DNA from: VAZQ01 sp963756715
GTDB lineage: Bacteria; Pseudomonadota; Alphaproteobacteria; Rhizobiales; Xanthobacteraceae
DNA length: 64,000 bases
Assembly: GCA_963756715.1 (NCBI GenBank)
Contig: CAVWOV010000041.1
Location: forward strand, 90,137 to 154,136
Reading direction: 5' to 3'
In this document: positions 36,574 through 46,183 of the stretch, piece by piece
How the letters are laid out: each line of letters starts with the position of its first letter
Position numbering within the stretch: position 1 is the stretch's first letter
Program-made: the position numbers and the translations under genes
The notes under the pieces: generated by a model
Told to the model about the DNA's origin: nothing
What the model saw: the letters and a program-made list of their open reading frames with translations, nothing else
The model's database searches: none

Positions 36574-37146
36574 TCAAGTGCCGGCGACGAAATAGGAAGC
36601 GAGCCGCGAGCGGATGTTGTCGGCGATCACCTTGGCGGCGCGGCTCTCGGCATCGCGCAAGCCGCGGACGCGCGCGAAGCGCTGCTGCTGGCCGGGCGTG
36701 TCGGCCGAGACGCGCGCAAAGGTCTGGCCGGTGACGACCACCTTGCCGGTGGCGATCTCGGTCAGCGAGTACGTGGCGTTGATGCCGTAATTCTCCACGT
36801 CCGGCCGCGACGTATTGATGTCGACGATGACCGACGTGCGGGTGGACGAGATCGCGATCTTCAGCCGGTGAGCGGGTGAAGCCTGCGCGCCGCCGCCGGT
36901 GAAATCGTAGATCAGGGCATTGCGGATCTCGACGGCGAGGCGTTCCTCTTCGGTCGCCTTGGGGGCGGCAATCTGCAGGATGTCGACCGAACTCAATGCG
37001 TCGCGCAGTGTCGGATTGCCGTCCGGCGAGCGGTCGCCGTAGAGCGGCTGAAAGCAGCCAGTCAGCAAACCAGCAATGGCCAGTATGCCGGCCAAACGCG
37101 CCGCGCCGGTCCAGTCGACTCCCCCGAGCCCCCTACACCACCACAT
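36574..37146 (-). CDS. lptE: LPS assembly lipoprotein LptE
   Basis: The 190-residue precursor has a hydrophobic segment and lipobox LTGC (near residue 30) followed by FQPLYGD, the classic LptE start after the lipid-modified Cys. The rest, with ATEEERLAVEIRNALIYDF and the end IADNIRSRLASYF, matches LptE, which plugs LptD in the outer membrane and helps insert LPS. The ATG at 37146 overlaps the leuS end by 14 bases. Order leuS-lptE-holA is conserved in the group. Confidence 0.9.
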   Translation of the reverse strand: MWWCRGLGGVDWTGAARLAGILAIAGLLTGCFQPLYGDRSPDGNPTLRDALSSVDILQIAAPKATEEERLAVEIRNALIYDFTGGGAQASPAHRLKIAISSTRTSVIVDINTSRPDVENYGINATYSLTEIATGKVVVTGQTFARVSADTPGQQQRFARVRGLRDAESRAAKVIADNIRSRLASYFVAGT

Positions 37147-39922
37147 TGACGATCCTCTGCGGCACCACGATCACCTTCTTGGGCCGCTTCCCCTCCAGCG
37201 CGCGCTGGACCGCCTCGAGGGCCAGCACCGCCGCTTCTATCTCCGAATTGTTAGCATCGCGTGCAATTGTGACATCAGCGCGTTTTTTCCCGTTAATCTG
37301 CACCGGCAAGGTGACGGTGTTTTCGACCAAAAGTCCCGGCTCCAGGGTGGGCCAGGGCTCGGTGGCGACCAGATTGCGGTGGCCGAGCGCCGCCCAGGTC
37401 TCCTCGGCCAGATGCGGCATCATTGGATGGTATAGTCGTACCAGAATTTCGGCCGCCTCGCGCACCGCCCAGCGGAAGTCGGCCGTTGGCTCACTCTCCA
37501 GGCTGGCGATGGCGCCGTTGAACGCATTCACGAACTCGTAGATGTGGGCGACGCAGACGTTGAACCGCAGCCGTTCGACGTCTTCCGACACCCGCGCCAG
37601 CGCCCGGTGGGCGGCCTTGCGCAGCGCCAGCGCCGGTTCACTGAACGACTCCGGCCGCGGCGTGCCGGACGGCGCCGCGATCTCCGCCGCCTCGCCGACG
37701 AGCCGCCACAGCCGCTGCACCATGCGACCGGCGCCCTGCACGCCCTCCTCGGTCCAGATCACGTCGCGCTCGGGCGGCGAGTCGGACAGCATGAACCAGC
37801 GCGCGGTGTCGGCGCCGTAAGTGCCGATGATGTCGTCCGGGTCGACGGTGTTCTTCCGCGACTTCGACATCTTCTCGATCGGGCCGATCGTGACCGGCGC
37901 GCCGGTCGCCGCCAGCGTCGCGGTCCGCGCGTCACCGGTGCCGTCGATCTTCACTTCGGCCGGCATCGACCCAGTCGCCGGCCTCGGTGCGGTAGGTTTC
38001 GTGCACCACCATGCCTTGCGTGAAGAGACCGGCGAACGGCTCGTCCAGGCCGGCGTGGCCGGTCGCCTTCATGGCGCGGGTGAAGAAGCGCGAATAGAGC
38101 AGGTGCAGGATCGCGTGCTCGATGCCGCCGATATACTGATCGACCGGCAGCCACGCGATCGACCACCTTGCGGTCGGTCGGCGCGGTCTCGATCCACGGA
38201 TCGGTGAAGCGCGCGAAGTACCACGACGAATCGACGAAGGTGTCCATCGTGTCGGTCTCGCGCAGCGCATCCTTGCCGCATTGCGGGCAGGCGACGTGTT
38301 TCCAGGTCGGATGCCGGTCGAGCGGATTGCCGGGCCGGCTGAAGTCGACATCGCCAGGCAGTTCCACCGGCAGGTCCTGCTCGGGCACCGGCACGATCCC
38401 GCAGGCCTCGCAATGGATGATCGGGATCGGGCAGCCCCAGTAGCGCTGCCGCGAGATGCCCCAGTCGCGCAGGCGGTAGTTCACCTGGCGTTGGGCGACC
38501 GGCGCTTCTTTGCCGTGCCCAGCTCTCTCTCCGTTCGTTCCCGCGGAAGCGGGAACCCAGGGATCTGCGTGCTCGGTGCCTGTGGCTCTGGGTCCCCGCT
38601 TTCGCGGGGACGAACGGAGTGTGGCGCTGGCCGGCTGTCGTCAACCGTGGAAGCGGTCGCGTCTCGCGCTCCAGCCGCTTCGCCACTTCTTCCTTCGCTT
38701 CCGCGATCGTCATGCCGTCGAGGAAGCGCGAGTTGATCATGCGGCCGTCGCCGTCATAAGCGGTGTCGGTGATGACGAAGGTCTTCGGGTCCTGGCCCTC
38801 AGGGCACACCACCGGCGTATTGCCGAGCCCGTATTTGTTGACGAAGTCGAGGTCGCGCTGGTCATGCGCCGGGCAGCCGAAGATCGCGCCGGTGCCGTAA
38901 TCCATCAGGATGAAGTTCGCCACGTACACCGGCAGCGTCCACGACGGGTCGAACGGATGCACCGCGCGGATGCCGGTGTCGAAGCCCTGCTTCTCGGCGG
39001 TCTCGATGATCGCGGCCGCGGTGCCGTGGCGTTTGCACTCGGCGATGAACTCCGCGAGCTTCGGGTTCTTCGCCGCCGCCGCTGTCGCCAGCGGATGGTC
39101 GGGCGCCAGCGCCATGAACTTGGCGCCAAACAAGGTGTCGGGCCGCGTGGTGAAGACCTCAAGCTCGCTCTCGCCCTTAGGCGTGGTTTTCGGGTCCAGC
39201 GCGAAGCGGACCAGCAGCCCCTCGGAGCGGCCGATCCAGTTGCGCTGCATGGTGCGCACCTTCTCGGGCCAGCGGTCGAGCTTGTCGATCGCGCTCAAGA
39301 GGTCGTCGGAATACTTGGTGATGCGGAAGTACCATTGCGGCATTTCCCGCTGCTCGACCTCGGCGCCCGAGCGCCAGCCGCGGCCGTCGATCACCTGCTC
39401 GTTCGCCAGCACGGTGTTGTCGACCGGGTCCCAGTTGACCTTGCCGAGCTTGCGCTCCACCAGGCCGGCCTTGAGGAAGTCGAGGAACATCTTCTGCTGG
39501 TGGCGGTAGTAGGACGGGTCGCAGGTCGCGATCTCGCGCGCCCAGTCGAGCGACAGCCCCATGGACTTGAGCTGCGATTTCATCTGCGCGATGTTCTGGT
39601 AGGTCCAGGCGCGCGGATGCACCTTGCGCTCCATGGCGGCGTTCTCGGCCGGCATGCCGAAGGCGTCCCAGCCCATCGGATGCAGCACCGCACGGCCCTG
39701 CGCGCGCTTCACCCGCGCCACCACGTCGCCCATGGTGTAGTTGCGCACGTGGCCCATGTGGATGCGCCCCGACGGATAGGGGAACATCTCCAGCACGTAG
39801 TATTTCGGGCGCGGGTCGTCGTTCTGCGTGGCGAAGATGCCGCGCTCGTCCCAGGTTTTCTGCCAGCGGGCCTCGGCCTCGCGGGCGTTGTAGCGGTCGG
39901 ATTTGTGTGATTCTGCGGTCAT
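37133..39922 (-). pseudogene. leuS: Leucyl-tRNA synthetase, interrupted by a palindromic element and three frame breaks
   Basis: The class I synthetase is complete in pieces: PYPSGRIHMGHVRNY (HIGH region) near residue 50, the editing domain with FMALAPDHP and TGAIFGCPAHDQRD, then NYRLRDWGISRQRYWGCP, DTFVDSSWYFARF, and KMSKSRKN in the C-terminal piece. Between KRLERE and GKEAPVAQRQVNYRL about 160 bases are inserted, including a full RPE-like palindrome (38523-38619). The reading frame changes after it at a GAGAGAG run near 38510, again at 38154 (extra base in CGCGTGG) and at 37967 (extra base in GTCGATG). As leuS is normally essential, the later two breaks are probably errors; the element may be truly translated. 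Confidence 0.9.
38523..38619. repeat. Palindromic element inside leuS (same family as 36476)
   Basis: It carries the same two hairpins as the copy at 36476 (CCGTTCGTTCCCGCGGAAGCGGGAACCCAGG and CTGGGTCCCCGCTTTCGCGGGGACGAACGG). Read on the leuS strand it encodes FVPAKAGTQ and SRFRGNERR, the peptide seen when such elements lie in coding regions. Confidence 0.85.
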
Positions 39923-40133
39923 TTGGTGGGTGTTTTAGAGGGCCGCGGGGAGATGGGGAAGGGGCTTGCGGCGTTGCCGGCGGCCGCGGTTTAAGCTGCG
40001 CCTCGTCGAGGCTGTCGTCGGCCTTGACGTAGCCCTGCACCAGCATTTTTGGTTCTTGCCATCTCTGTTCTCCAGATGCCGCTTATATCCTGCAAATCGG
40101 CCCGCGCAGGGATGCAACCTTGACTGTCGGCAT

Positions 40134-40150
40134 GTAAGACGTTATCTTAC
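40134..40150. promoter_or_regulatory. Operator of the AbrB-PIN toxin-antitoxin operon
   Basis: GTAAGA, a 5-base spacer, then TCTTAC form a perfect inverted repeat ending 4 bases before the antitoxin ATG. The site fits autorepression by an AbrB/SpoVT-type antitoxin. Confidence 0.6.
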
Positions 40151-40154
40151 CTGC

Positions 40155-40385
40155 ATGAAATCCACCGTCTCGTCTAAAGGGCAGATCGTGCTGCCGGCCG
40201 AAATCCGCCAACGGGACCGCATCGAGGCGGGCCAGGAATTCGAGATTGAGCGGCTCGATCGCGGCGAATATCTACTCAAGCGCCGCCTGGCTTCGCCGAA
40301 CGAAGGCGTGGTCGACTGGCTGCTGGCGTGTCCCGAGAAGGGCTTCTTCGTGCCGATCGACTCCGACTCGACCGACACGCTGTGA
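40155..40385 (+). CDS. AbrB/MazE-type VapB antitoxin
   Basis: The 76-residue protein begins MKSTVSSKGQIVLPAEIRQR, the swapped-hairpin AbrB DNA-binding motif, and ends with an acidic tail (FVPIDSDSTDTL) that should cover the toxin. It overlaps the next gene (GTGA). The operator just upstream leaves no room for a Shine-Dalgarno site, so initiation is unusual. The gene is divergent from leuS. Confidence 0.85.
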   Translation: MKSTVSSKGQIVLPAEIRQRDRIEAGQEFEIERLDRGEYLLKRRLASPNEGVVDWLLACPEKGFFVPIDSDSTDTL

Positions 40386-40792
40386 GGTATCTGGTCGACG
40401 CCAATGTCCTGAGCGAGCCAACCAGGCCAACACCCGACGCGAATGTGGTCGCATGGCTGCGGACCAACGAGCGTGACATCGCCGTCGATCCCATCATCCT
40501 GGGCGAGGTGCGCTTCGGCATTCTCCTGCTGCGCAAAGGAAAACGGCGCGACGGTCTGGAACAGTGGTTCGACGCCGGCGTCCGGCGGCTCTATTGTCTG
40601 CCCTGGGAGGCGGAGACGGGTTTGCGCTGGGCGCAGCTGATCGCAAACCTCCGCGCCAAAGGGCGCGCGATGCCGATCAAAGACAGCCTGATCGCCGCGA
40701 CCGCGCTGGTGCACGGCCTGAAGGTCGTCACGCGCAACCACACCGACTTCCAGAAGGCGGACGTCGATATCATCAATCCGTTCGCGAATTGA
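40382..40792 (+). CDS. VapC/FitB-like PIN-domain toxin
   Basis: The 136-residue protein has all four PIN acidic positions: Asp6 in YLVDANVLSE, Glu in IILGEVRFGIL, Asp in IKDSLIAATA and Asp in TRNHTDFQKADV. It is a probable RNase that cleaves tRNA or rRNA. GTG 40382 overlaps the antitoxin stop, the normal coupling. Longer in-frame starts would overlap the antitoxin gene too far. Confidence 0.88.
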   Translation: MRYLVDANVLSEPTRPTPDANVVAWLRTNERDIAVDPIILGEVRFGILLLRKGKRRDGLEQWFDAGVRRLYCLPWEAETGLRWAQLIANLRAKGRAMPIKDSLIAATALVHGLKVVTRNHTDFQKADVDIINPFAN

Positions 40793-40918
40793 GCGCGGTG
40801 CGCACGCTTCGCTTTGGCACCTACGCAACAGCACAACATTCGCCGACCGCTCTTTCCCATCCGCCCCGCATTTCGCTAAGCTCCACGCGGGCTACGGTTT
40901 CCTCAAAAGCAATCACAC

Positions 40919-41878
40919 ATGGAATACGCCACCCTCGGCCGGACCGGCCTTCGCGTCAGCGTCGCCGGGCTGGGCACCGGCGGCTTCAGCCGGCTCGGCC
41001 TGATGACCGGCAAGACCGAGGCCGAGTCGGCGCGGCTGATCCATGAGGCGGCAGGCCTCGGCATCAACTTCATCGACACCGCGCCGGCCTACGGCACCGA
41101 AGGCGTGGTGGGCCTGGCCCTCAAGACCTTACAGCGCGACAAGCTGGTGATCGCCACCAAGGCCGGCGTGTTCCGGGGCGGCGAGTGGTTCACGCCCGCG
41201 CGCGTGGTCGAAAGCCTCGACAATTCGCTGCGGCTGATGGGCACCGACTACGTCGACGTGTTCAACCTGCACGGCGTCGAGCCCAAGCAGTACGATCACG
41301 CGCTCAACGTGCTGGCGCCCGCGCTGCTCGAACAAAAGCGCAAAGGCAAGATCCGCCACATCGGCCTCACCGAGAACCCGATCACCGATTTCACCAACGA
41401 GACGCTTAAGCGCGCGGTGCGCGATGACGTCTGGGAAGTGTTCATGGTGGGCTTCCACATGATGCACCAGGGTGCGCGGGCGAACGTGTTTCCGGTCACG
41501 CAGGAGAAAGGCATCGGCACGCTGTTGATGTTCGCGGTGCGCTCGATCTTCGCCGACCCGCCCCGCGTAGCCCGAGAGATGAAAGCGCTGGCCGCCAAGG
41601 GGCTGGTGGAGAAGTGGCTGGGCGAGAGCGACGATCCGCTCAGGTTCCTGGTGCACGAGGGCGGCGCGTCGAGCATGATCGAGGCGGCCTACCGGTTTGC
41701 CCGGCATGAGCCGGGCGTGGACGTGACGCTGTTCGGCACCGGCGATGCCGCACACCTCCGCGCCAACGTGGCGTCGCTGTTGAAGCCGCCGCTGCCGGCG
41801 GCCGACCACGCGAAGCTGGTGGCGCTGTTCGGCCACCTCAAGGAAGGCATCGGGCTCGATTCGCACCAGGCGATGTGA
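40919..41878 (+). CDS. Aldo/keto reductase
   Basis: The 319-residue protein has the AKR catalytic tetrad Asp53, Tyr58 (FIDTAPAYGTEG), Lys81 (IATKAG) and His118 (FNLHGVEP), and the C-terminal TLFGTGDAAHL cofactor segment. It reduces an aldehyde or ketone with NAD(P)H, or oxidises the reverse. It lies 100 bases upstream of a Rieske oxygenase of the demethylase type, so it may act on the aldehyde or keto product of the same pathway. The ATG at 40919 has no clear ribosome site. Confidence 0.88.
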   Translation: MEYATLGRTGLRVSVAGLGTGGFSRLGLMTGKTEAESARLIHEAAGLGINFIDTAPAYGTEGVVGLALKTLQRDKLVIATKAGVFRGGEWFTPARVVESLDNSLRLMGTDYVDVFNLHGVEPKQYDHALNVLAPALLEQKRKGKIRHIGLTENPITDFTNETLKRAVRDDVWEVFMVGFHMMHQGARANVFPVTQEKGIGTLLMFAVRSIFADPPRVAREMKALAAKGLVEKWLGESDDPLRFLVHEGGASSMIEAAYRFARHEPGVDVTLFGTGDAAHLRANVASLLKPPLPAADHAKLVALFGHLKEGIGLDSHQAM

Positions 41879-41978
41879 GGCACCGGCAGCGGCGTGTTCG
41901 GAAGGGCGTCCGGCATCTGGCCGTGCGCTCGTCCCCGCGCTAAGATTCCGTCCAAAGAACGACAGCGGGAGGCGTCCC

Positions 41979-42998
41979 ATGTTTCTGCGCAACGGGTGGT
42001 ACAGCGCGCTCTGGCGCCATGAGCTCACCGGCAAGCCGGTCGCCAAGACCTTCCTGGGCGAGAAGGTCGTGCTGTTCCGCACCGCGGGCGGCGAGGCCGG
42101 TGCGCTTGAGGACTGCTGCTGCCATCGCGCCGCGCCGCTCTCGCTCGGCGAGGTTGCGGGCGAAACGCTGGCCTGCGGCTATCACGGCCTCAAGTTCGAC
42201 GTGCACGGCTGCTGCGTCGCGGTGCCGGGCCAGGCCGAGATGCCGCCGGGCGCCAAGGTGCGCAGCTATCCGGTGCATGAGAAATGGAACGTGGTGTGGA
42301 TCTGGATGGGCGACCCGGCGCAGGCCGATCCGGCGAAGATCCCCGACATGCCGTGGCTCTCCGACCCGAAATGGACGGCAACGCCGGGGCGGCTCCACGT
42401 CAAGTCGAACTACCAGTTCATCATCGACAACCTGCTCGACCTCACGCACGTCTCCTACGTGCACAAGAACACGCTCGCCGGCGATCCGCGCGAGGCGACG
42501 ACGCCGACCAAGACTGAGCGGCTTAACGACGGCGTGCGGGTCGGCCGCTGGATGCTCGACTTCGCGCCGCCGCCGCTGTTTGCCAAGGCCGGAAATTTCA
42601 CCGGCACGGTCGACCGCTGGCAGTTCGCCACCTGGCATCCGCCGAGCACGGTCTATCTCGACGTCGGCTGCGCCAAGGCCGGCACCGGCGCGCCGCAGGG
42701 TGACCGCAGCCAGGGCATCTCGATCTGGTCCAGCCACCTGCTCACGCCCGAGACGGAGCATTCGAGCCACTACCTGTTCTGTTTCGCGCGCGATTTCGGC
42801 CAGGGCGACGAGCAGATGTCGAAGATGCTGTTCGAGGGCTCGAAGGCGACGTTCATGGAGGACGTGGAATTCCTCGAAGCGGTGCAAGGGAACCGCACCG
42901 GCGGTTCGCTCGATGGCTTGGTCCACATCACCGCCGATGCCGCGCAGCTTCAGGCGCGGCGCATGCTGACCGGCCTGATCGGCGCCGAGCAGGCGTAA
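41979..42998 (+). CDS. Rieske oxygenase, VanA/PaO type aromatic O-demethylase
   Basis: The 339-residue protein has the Rieske ligands Cys47-x-His49 (DCCCHRAAP) and Cys66-x2-His69 (ACGYHGLKFD), then the iron site in FIIDNLLDLTHVSYVHKNTL, and the VanA-like C-terminal half with EDVEFLEAVQ. The short length, NNLLDLTHxxYVH and start MFLRNGWYSALW are those of vanillate demethylase and related enzymes. A GGGAGG site precedes ATG 41979. Reductase (VanB) is not adjacent. It is likely in one operon with the aldo/keto reductase. Confidence 0.9.
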   Translation: MFLRNGWYSALWRHELTGKPVAKTFLGEKVVLFRTAGGEAGALEDCCCHRAAPLSLGEVAGETLACGYHGLKFDVHGCCVAVPGQAEMPPGAKVRSYPVHEKWNVVWIWMGDPAQADPAKIPDMPWLSDPKWTATPGRLHVKSNYQFIIDNLLDLTHVSYVHKNTLAGDPREATTPTKTERLNDGVRVGRWMLDFAPPPLFAKAGNFTGTVDRWQFATWHPPSTVYLDVGCAKAGTGAPQGDRSQGISIWSSHLLTPETEHSSHYLFCFARDFGQGDEQMSKMLFEGSKATFMEDVEFLEAVQGNRTGGSLDGLVHITADAAQLQARRMLTGLIGAEQA

Positions 42999-43276
42999 GG
43001 CCGGGCTGCAACTCGCAACAACCGCGTCAGCCGAGCGCCGCATCAGGGTTCGGGTAGCCGGCCGCGACGCGCGGGGTAGCGCGGCCATCGGGACTCTGCT
43101 GACGGCAAACGCACGCGCGGCAGCAGCGCGGCTTAAAGTTCCGTAGGCGTCTGCGGGCCTGCATTGTCTGTGGAGCGTTCCCGCACAGTGGACCCGTTCC
43201 GGCAAAACCAGCTAATGAAGCAGGTATCGTTTCGTAGCCCTGTCCGGGGCACGATCTCCAGCACCCGATCGCCCGC

Positions 43277-45217
43277 ATGGCCGAGCACCAGACCGTGGCA
43301 TCGTCCCCCGCTCCGCAGACGATCGCAAAGCTCGACGCCAACGGCGACGACGAAGTCCGCACGCCATTGATCCCGCTGTCGATCGCCGCGCTCGGGGTGG
43401 TTTACGGCGACATTGGCACCAGCCCGCTTTACGCCTTCAAACAATGCTTCCAGGGCGATCACGGCATCGTCGCCAGCACGTCGAACGTGCTCGGCGTGCT
43501 GTCGCTGATCGTGTGGTCGCTGATCCTCGTGGTGTCGGTGAAATATCTGCTGTTCGTGCTGCAGGCGGACAACAAGGGTGAGGGCGGCATCATCGCGCTG
43601 GTCGCCTTGCTGAATCCGTGGCGGGCGGCGCCCGGATCGCGGCGCTACATCCTGATGCTGATGGGACTGTTCGGCGCCGCACTGCTCTATGGCGACGCCA
43701 CCATCACGCCGGCGATCTCGGTGCTCAGCGCCGTGGAAGGGCTCACGGTCTCGAGCACTGCGTTCGACTCTTTCGTGGTTCCGATCGCGGTCGGCATTCT
43801 GTTCGTGCTGTTCGCGTCGCAGCGCTACGGCACGATGAAGATCGGCGCGCTGTTTGGCCCGGTCATGCTCGGCTGGTTCGCGACGTTGGCGGTTCTTGGC
43901 ATTCTCGGCATCGCCCGGCAGCCGGGGGTATTCGCCGCACTCGACCCGCGGCACGGGATCGGCTTCCTGCTGGATTACCGTCTGATCGGTTTTGTCGTGC
44001 TCGGCACGGTATTCCTCGCGGTCACGGGCGCCGAGACGCTTTACGCCGACATGGGGCATTTCGGACGCCAGCCGATCCGGCTCGCCTGGTTCGCGGTCGC
44101 GCTGCCGGCGCTGCTGCTGAACTACTTCGGGCAGGGCGCCCTGATCCTCAGCGATCCGAACGCCATCAGCCATCCGTTCTACGGGCTCGGCCCGGAATGG
44201 GCGCATTATCCGCTGGTGATCCTCGCAACCAGCGCGACGGTGATTGCCTCGCAGGCGGTGATCTCCGGCACGTTCTCACTGACTCGCCAGGCGGTGCAGC
44301 TCGGCCAGCTTCCGCGCCTCAGGATCGTGCAGACCGACCGGCAGCACATCGGCCGCATCTATATCCCGTTCATTAACTGGGCGCTGATGATCGCGACCAT
44401 CGGACTGGTGATCGGCTTCGGTTCGTCCGAAAACCTGGCGTCGGCTTACGGCCTGGCCGTGTCGGCCGACATGGTGATCACGACGATCCTGGCGTTCTTC
44501 GTGGCGCTGCGATTTGGCTGGGGTCCGATTACGACAGGCCTCCTGGCGTTGTTCTTCCTGGTCATCGATGTCGCGTTCTTCGGCGCCAACCTGTTCAAGT
44601 TCTTCGATGGCGGCTGGTATCCGTTGCTGATCGCCGCCGCCGTGTTCACCATCATGGGCGTGTGGCGGCACGGCCTGCGGCGGCTGCAGGCGATCACCGC
44701 GCAGGACCGCGAGCCGCTCGACGAATTTTTCAAGCGAATGACGGCGTCGCCGCCGCAGCGCGTGCCCGGCACCGCCATCTTCATGACCTCCAGCACGTCG
44801 GAAACCCCGCTGCTGATGACACATACCCTCGAACACAATCAGGTGCTGCATGAACGCGTCATCCTGGTGACGGTTCTGATCGACGACGTGCCGCGCGTTC
44901 CGAGCGCGGAACGTGTCGCGCTCGAAAAGCTGGAGCTCGGATTTCATCGCGTCGTGCTGCACTACGGCTTCATGCAGAGCCCAAATGTGCCGGTGGCGCT
45001 GCGGTTCTGCGAACGCTTGGGCCTGGACATCGATCCCGACCTCACGACCTTCTTTCTTGGCCACGAAGAGGTCATCCCGTCGCCGCGGGCGCCGCCGCTG
45101 GCGCGGCTGCAGGCGCAGCTCTTTGCGTTCCTGTGGCGGAATGCCACCCGGGCCACGGCGTACTATCGCATTCCGACCGAGCGGGTGGTCGCGATCGGCC
45201 TGCAGGTTGAAATGTAA
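43277..45217 (+). CDS. kup: Kup-type potassium uptake transporter
   Basis: The 646-residue protein starts with a hydrophilic tail, then GDIGTSPLYA (residues 44-53), 12 membrane helices, including GDATITPAISVLSAVEGL and TGAETLYADMGHFGRQPIRLAW, and a cytosolic C-terminal domain with RVPGTAIFMTSS. It takes up K+ with protons and works at low pH and low osmolarity. The 278 bases upstream hold no gene and should contain the promoter. A long antisense frame (43133-44206) is a shadow. The preceding sequence has no good ribosome site for ATG 43277. Confidence 0.95.
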   Translation: MAEHQTVASSPAPQTIAKLDANGDDEVRTPLIPLSIAALGVVYGDIGTSPLYAFKQCFQGDHGIVASTSNVLGVLSLIVWSLILVVSVKYLLFVLQADNKGEGGIIALVALLNPWRAAPGSRRYILMLMGLFGAALLYGDATITPAISVLSAVEGLTVSSTAFDSFVVPIAVGILFVLFASQRYGTMKIGALFGPVMLGWFATLAVLGILGIARQPGVFAALDPRHGIGFLLDYRLIGFVVLGTVFLAVTGAETLYADMGHFGRQPIRLAWFAVALPALLLNYFGQGALILSDPNAISHPFYGLGPEWAHYPLVILATSATVIASQAVISGTFSLTRQAVQLGQLPRLRIVQTDRQHIGRIYIPFINWALMIATIGLVIGFGSSENLASAYGLAVSADMVITTILAFFVALRFGWGPITTGLLALFFLVIDVAFFGANLFKFFDGGWYPLLIAAAVFTIMGVWRHGLRRLQAITAQDREPLDEFFKRMTASPPQRVPGTAIFMTSSTSETPLLMTHTLEHNQVLHERVILVTVLIDDVPRVPSAERVALEKLELGFHRVVLHYGFMQSPNVPVALRFCERLGLDIDPDLTTFFLGHEEVIPSPRAPPLARLQAQLFAFLWRNATRATAYYRIPTERVVAIGLQVEM

Positions 45218-45340
45218 CGTGGGATGAGGCGGCGGGCGAAGCGCCGGCGTGGTGCCGTCTGAGCGTTGCGGGATTCGGGTGGCCGGAACGGCGGCCGTCT
45301 GCCATCACCGGGATGTCGCAAACGAGGGAATGAAACAGTC

Positions 45341-46087
45341 GTGGCCCGCCCTACTCCGCTGCGTCACGCGTCCGTATTCGGGACCGCCGGTCTTGATCTG
45401 GCGGCCCTCGACTGGCCCTCCATCGAGGCGTCGCTCGGCGCGCATGGCTGCGCCGCCACCGGCCCTCTGCTGACGCCAGAACAATGCACGGCGCTCGCCG
45501 GCCTCTATGCCGCGGACGCGCCGTTCCGCAGCCGTGTGATCATGGCGCGGCACGGCTTCGGACGCGGCGAGTACAAGTATTTCGCCTATCCGCTGCCCGA
45601 CCTCGTGGCCGCCCTCCGCGACGCGCTCTATCCGCCGCTCGCCTTGATCGCCAATCGCTGGAACGCCGCGATGGGGATCGCAACCCGTTACCCCGCGGAA
45701 CACGACGCCTATCTTGCGCAATGCCATGCGGCCGGACAGACCCGGCCGACGCCGCTGCTGCTGCAATACGGCGAGAGCGACTACAATTGCCTGCACCAGG
45801 ACCTCTACGGCGAGCACGTCTTCCCGCTGCAGGCGACCGTGCTGCTGTCGCGGCCGGGTTTGGACTTCACCGGCGGCGAATTCGTCCTGACCGAGCAGCG
45901 TCCGCGCATGCAGTCCCGCGCCGAGGTCGTGCCGCTGGCGCAGGGCGAGGCGGTGATCTTCCCGGTGCATCACCGGCCGGTGCAGGGTACGCGCGGTATG
46001 TACCGGGTCAACATGCGTCACGGCGTCAGCCGCCTGCGCACCGGCCGGCGGCACACGCTGGGCATCATCTTTCACGACGCGAAGTGA
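45341..46087 (+). CDS. 2OG-Fe(II) oxygenase family protein
   Basis: The product (about 248 residues from GTG 45341) has the double-stranded beta-helix of prolyl-4-hydroxylase-like enzymes: CLHQDLYGEHVFPLQATVLLS with the HxD iron pair, GEFVLTEQRPRMQ, then VIFPVHHRPVQGTRG with the distal His and RHTLGIIFHDAK. It should hydroxylate or demethylate a nucleic acid or protein, in the manner of AlkB or proline hydroxylases. A GAGGGA site lies 12 bases upstream of GTG 45341. A longer frame to TTG 45266 adds 25 residues without features. Confidence 0.82.
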   Translation: MARPTPLRHASVFGTAGLDLAALDWPSIEASLGAHGCAATGPLLTPEQCTALAGLYAADAPFRSRVIMARHGFGRGEYKYFAYPLPDLVAALRDALYPPLALIANRWNAAMGIATRYPAEHDAYLAQCHAAGQTRPTPLLLQYGESDYNCLHQDLYGEHVFPLQATVLLSRPGLDFTGGEFVLTEQRPRMQSRAEVVPLAQGEAVIFPVHHRPVQGTRGMYRVNMRHGVSRLRTGRRHTLGIIFHDAK

Positions 46088-46117
46088 TGCGGGTTTGGCC
46101 GGTCATTGGCCGTGCAT

Positions 46118-46158
46118 CCTTCGAGGGCCTCGCTGCGCTCTGCCACCTCTGGATGACG
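46118..46158. repeat. Short dispersed repeat (CATCCTTCGAGG...CCTCTGGATGA)
   Basis: CATCCTTCGAGG and CCTCTGGATGACGG face each other with imperfect pairing around GCCTCGCTGCGCTCTGCCA. Sequences of this form are scattered between genes in related genomes. It lies between the convergent 2OG oxygenase and TctC genes. Only one copy is in the window. Confidence 0.4.
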
Positions 46159-46183
46159 GTCGAAAGGCAGCGGCCCAGCGTCT

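Noticed and set aside
39177..40046. Separate gene of 289 codons upstream of and overlapping leuS
   Set aside because: Arg/Gly/Ala-rich text in a shifted frame of leuS; only the first 40 residues lie outside leuS and they show no family.
43133..44206. 357-codon frame antisense to kup
   Set aside because: Long runs of Glu, Arg, His and Asp without domain pattern, fully opposite to a clear Kup sequence.
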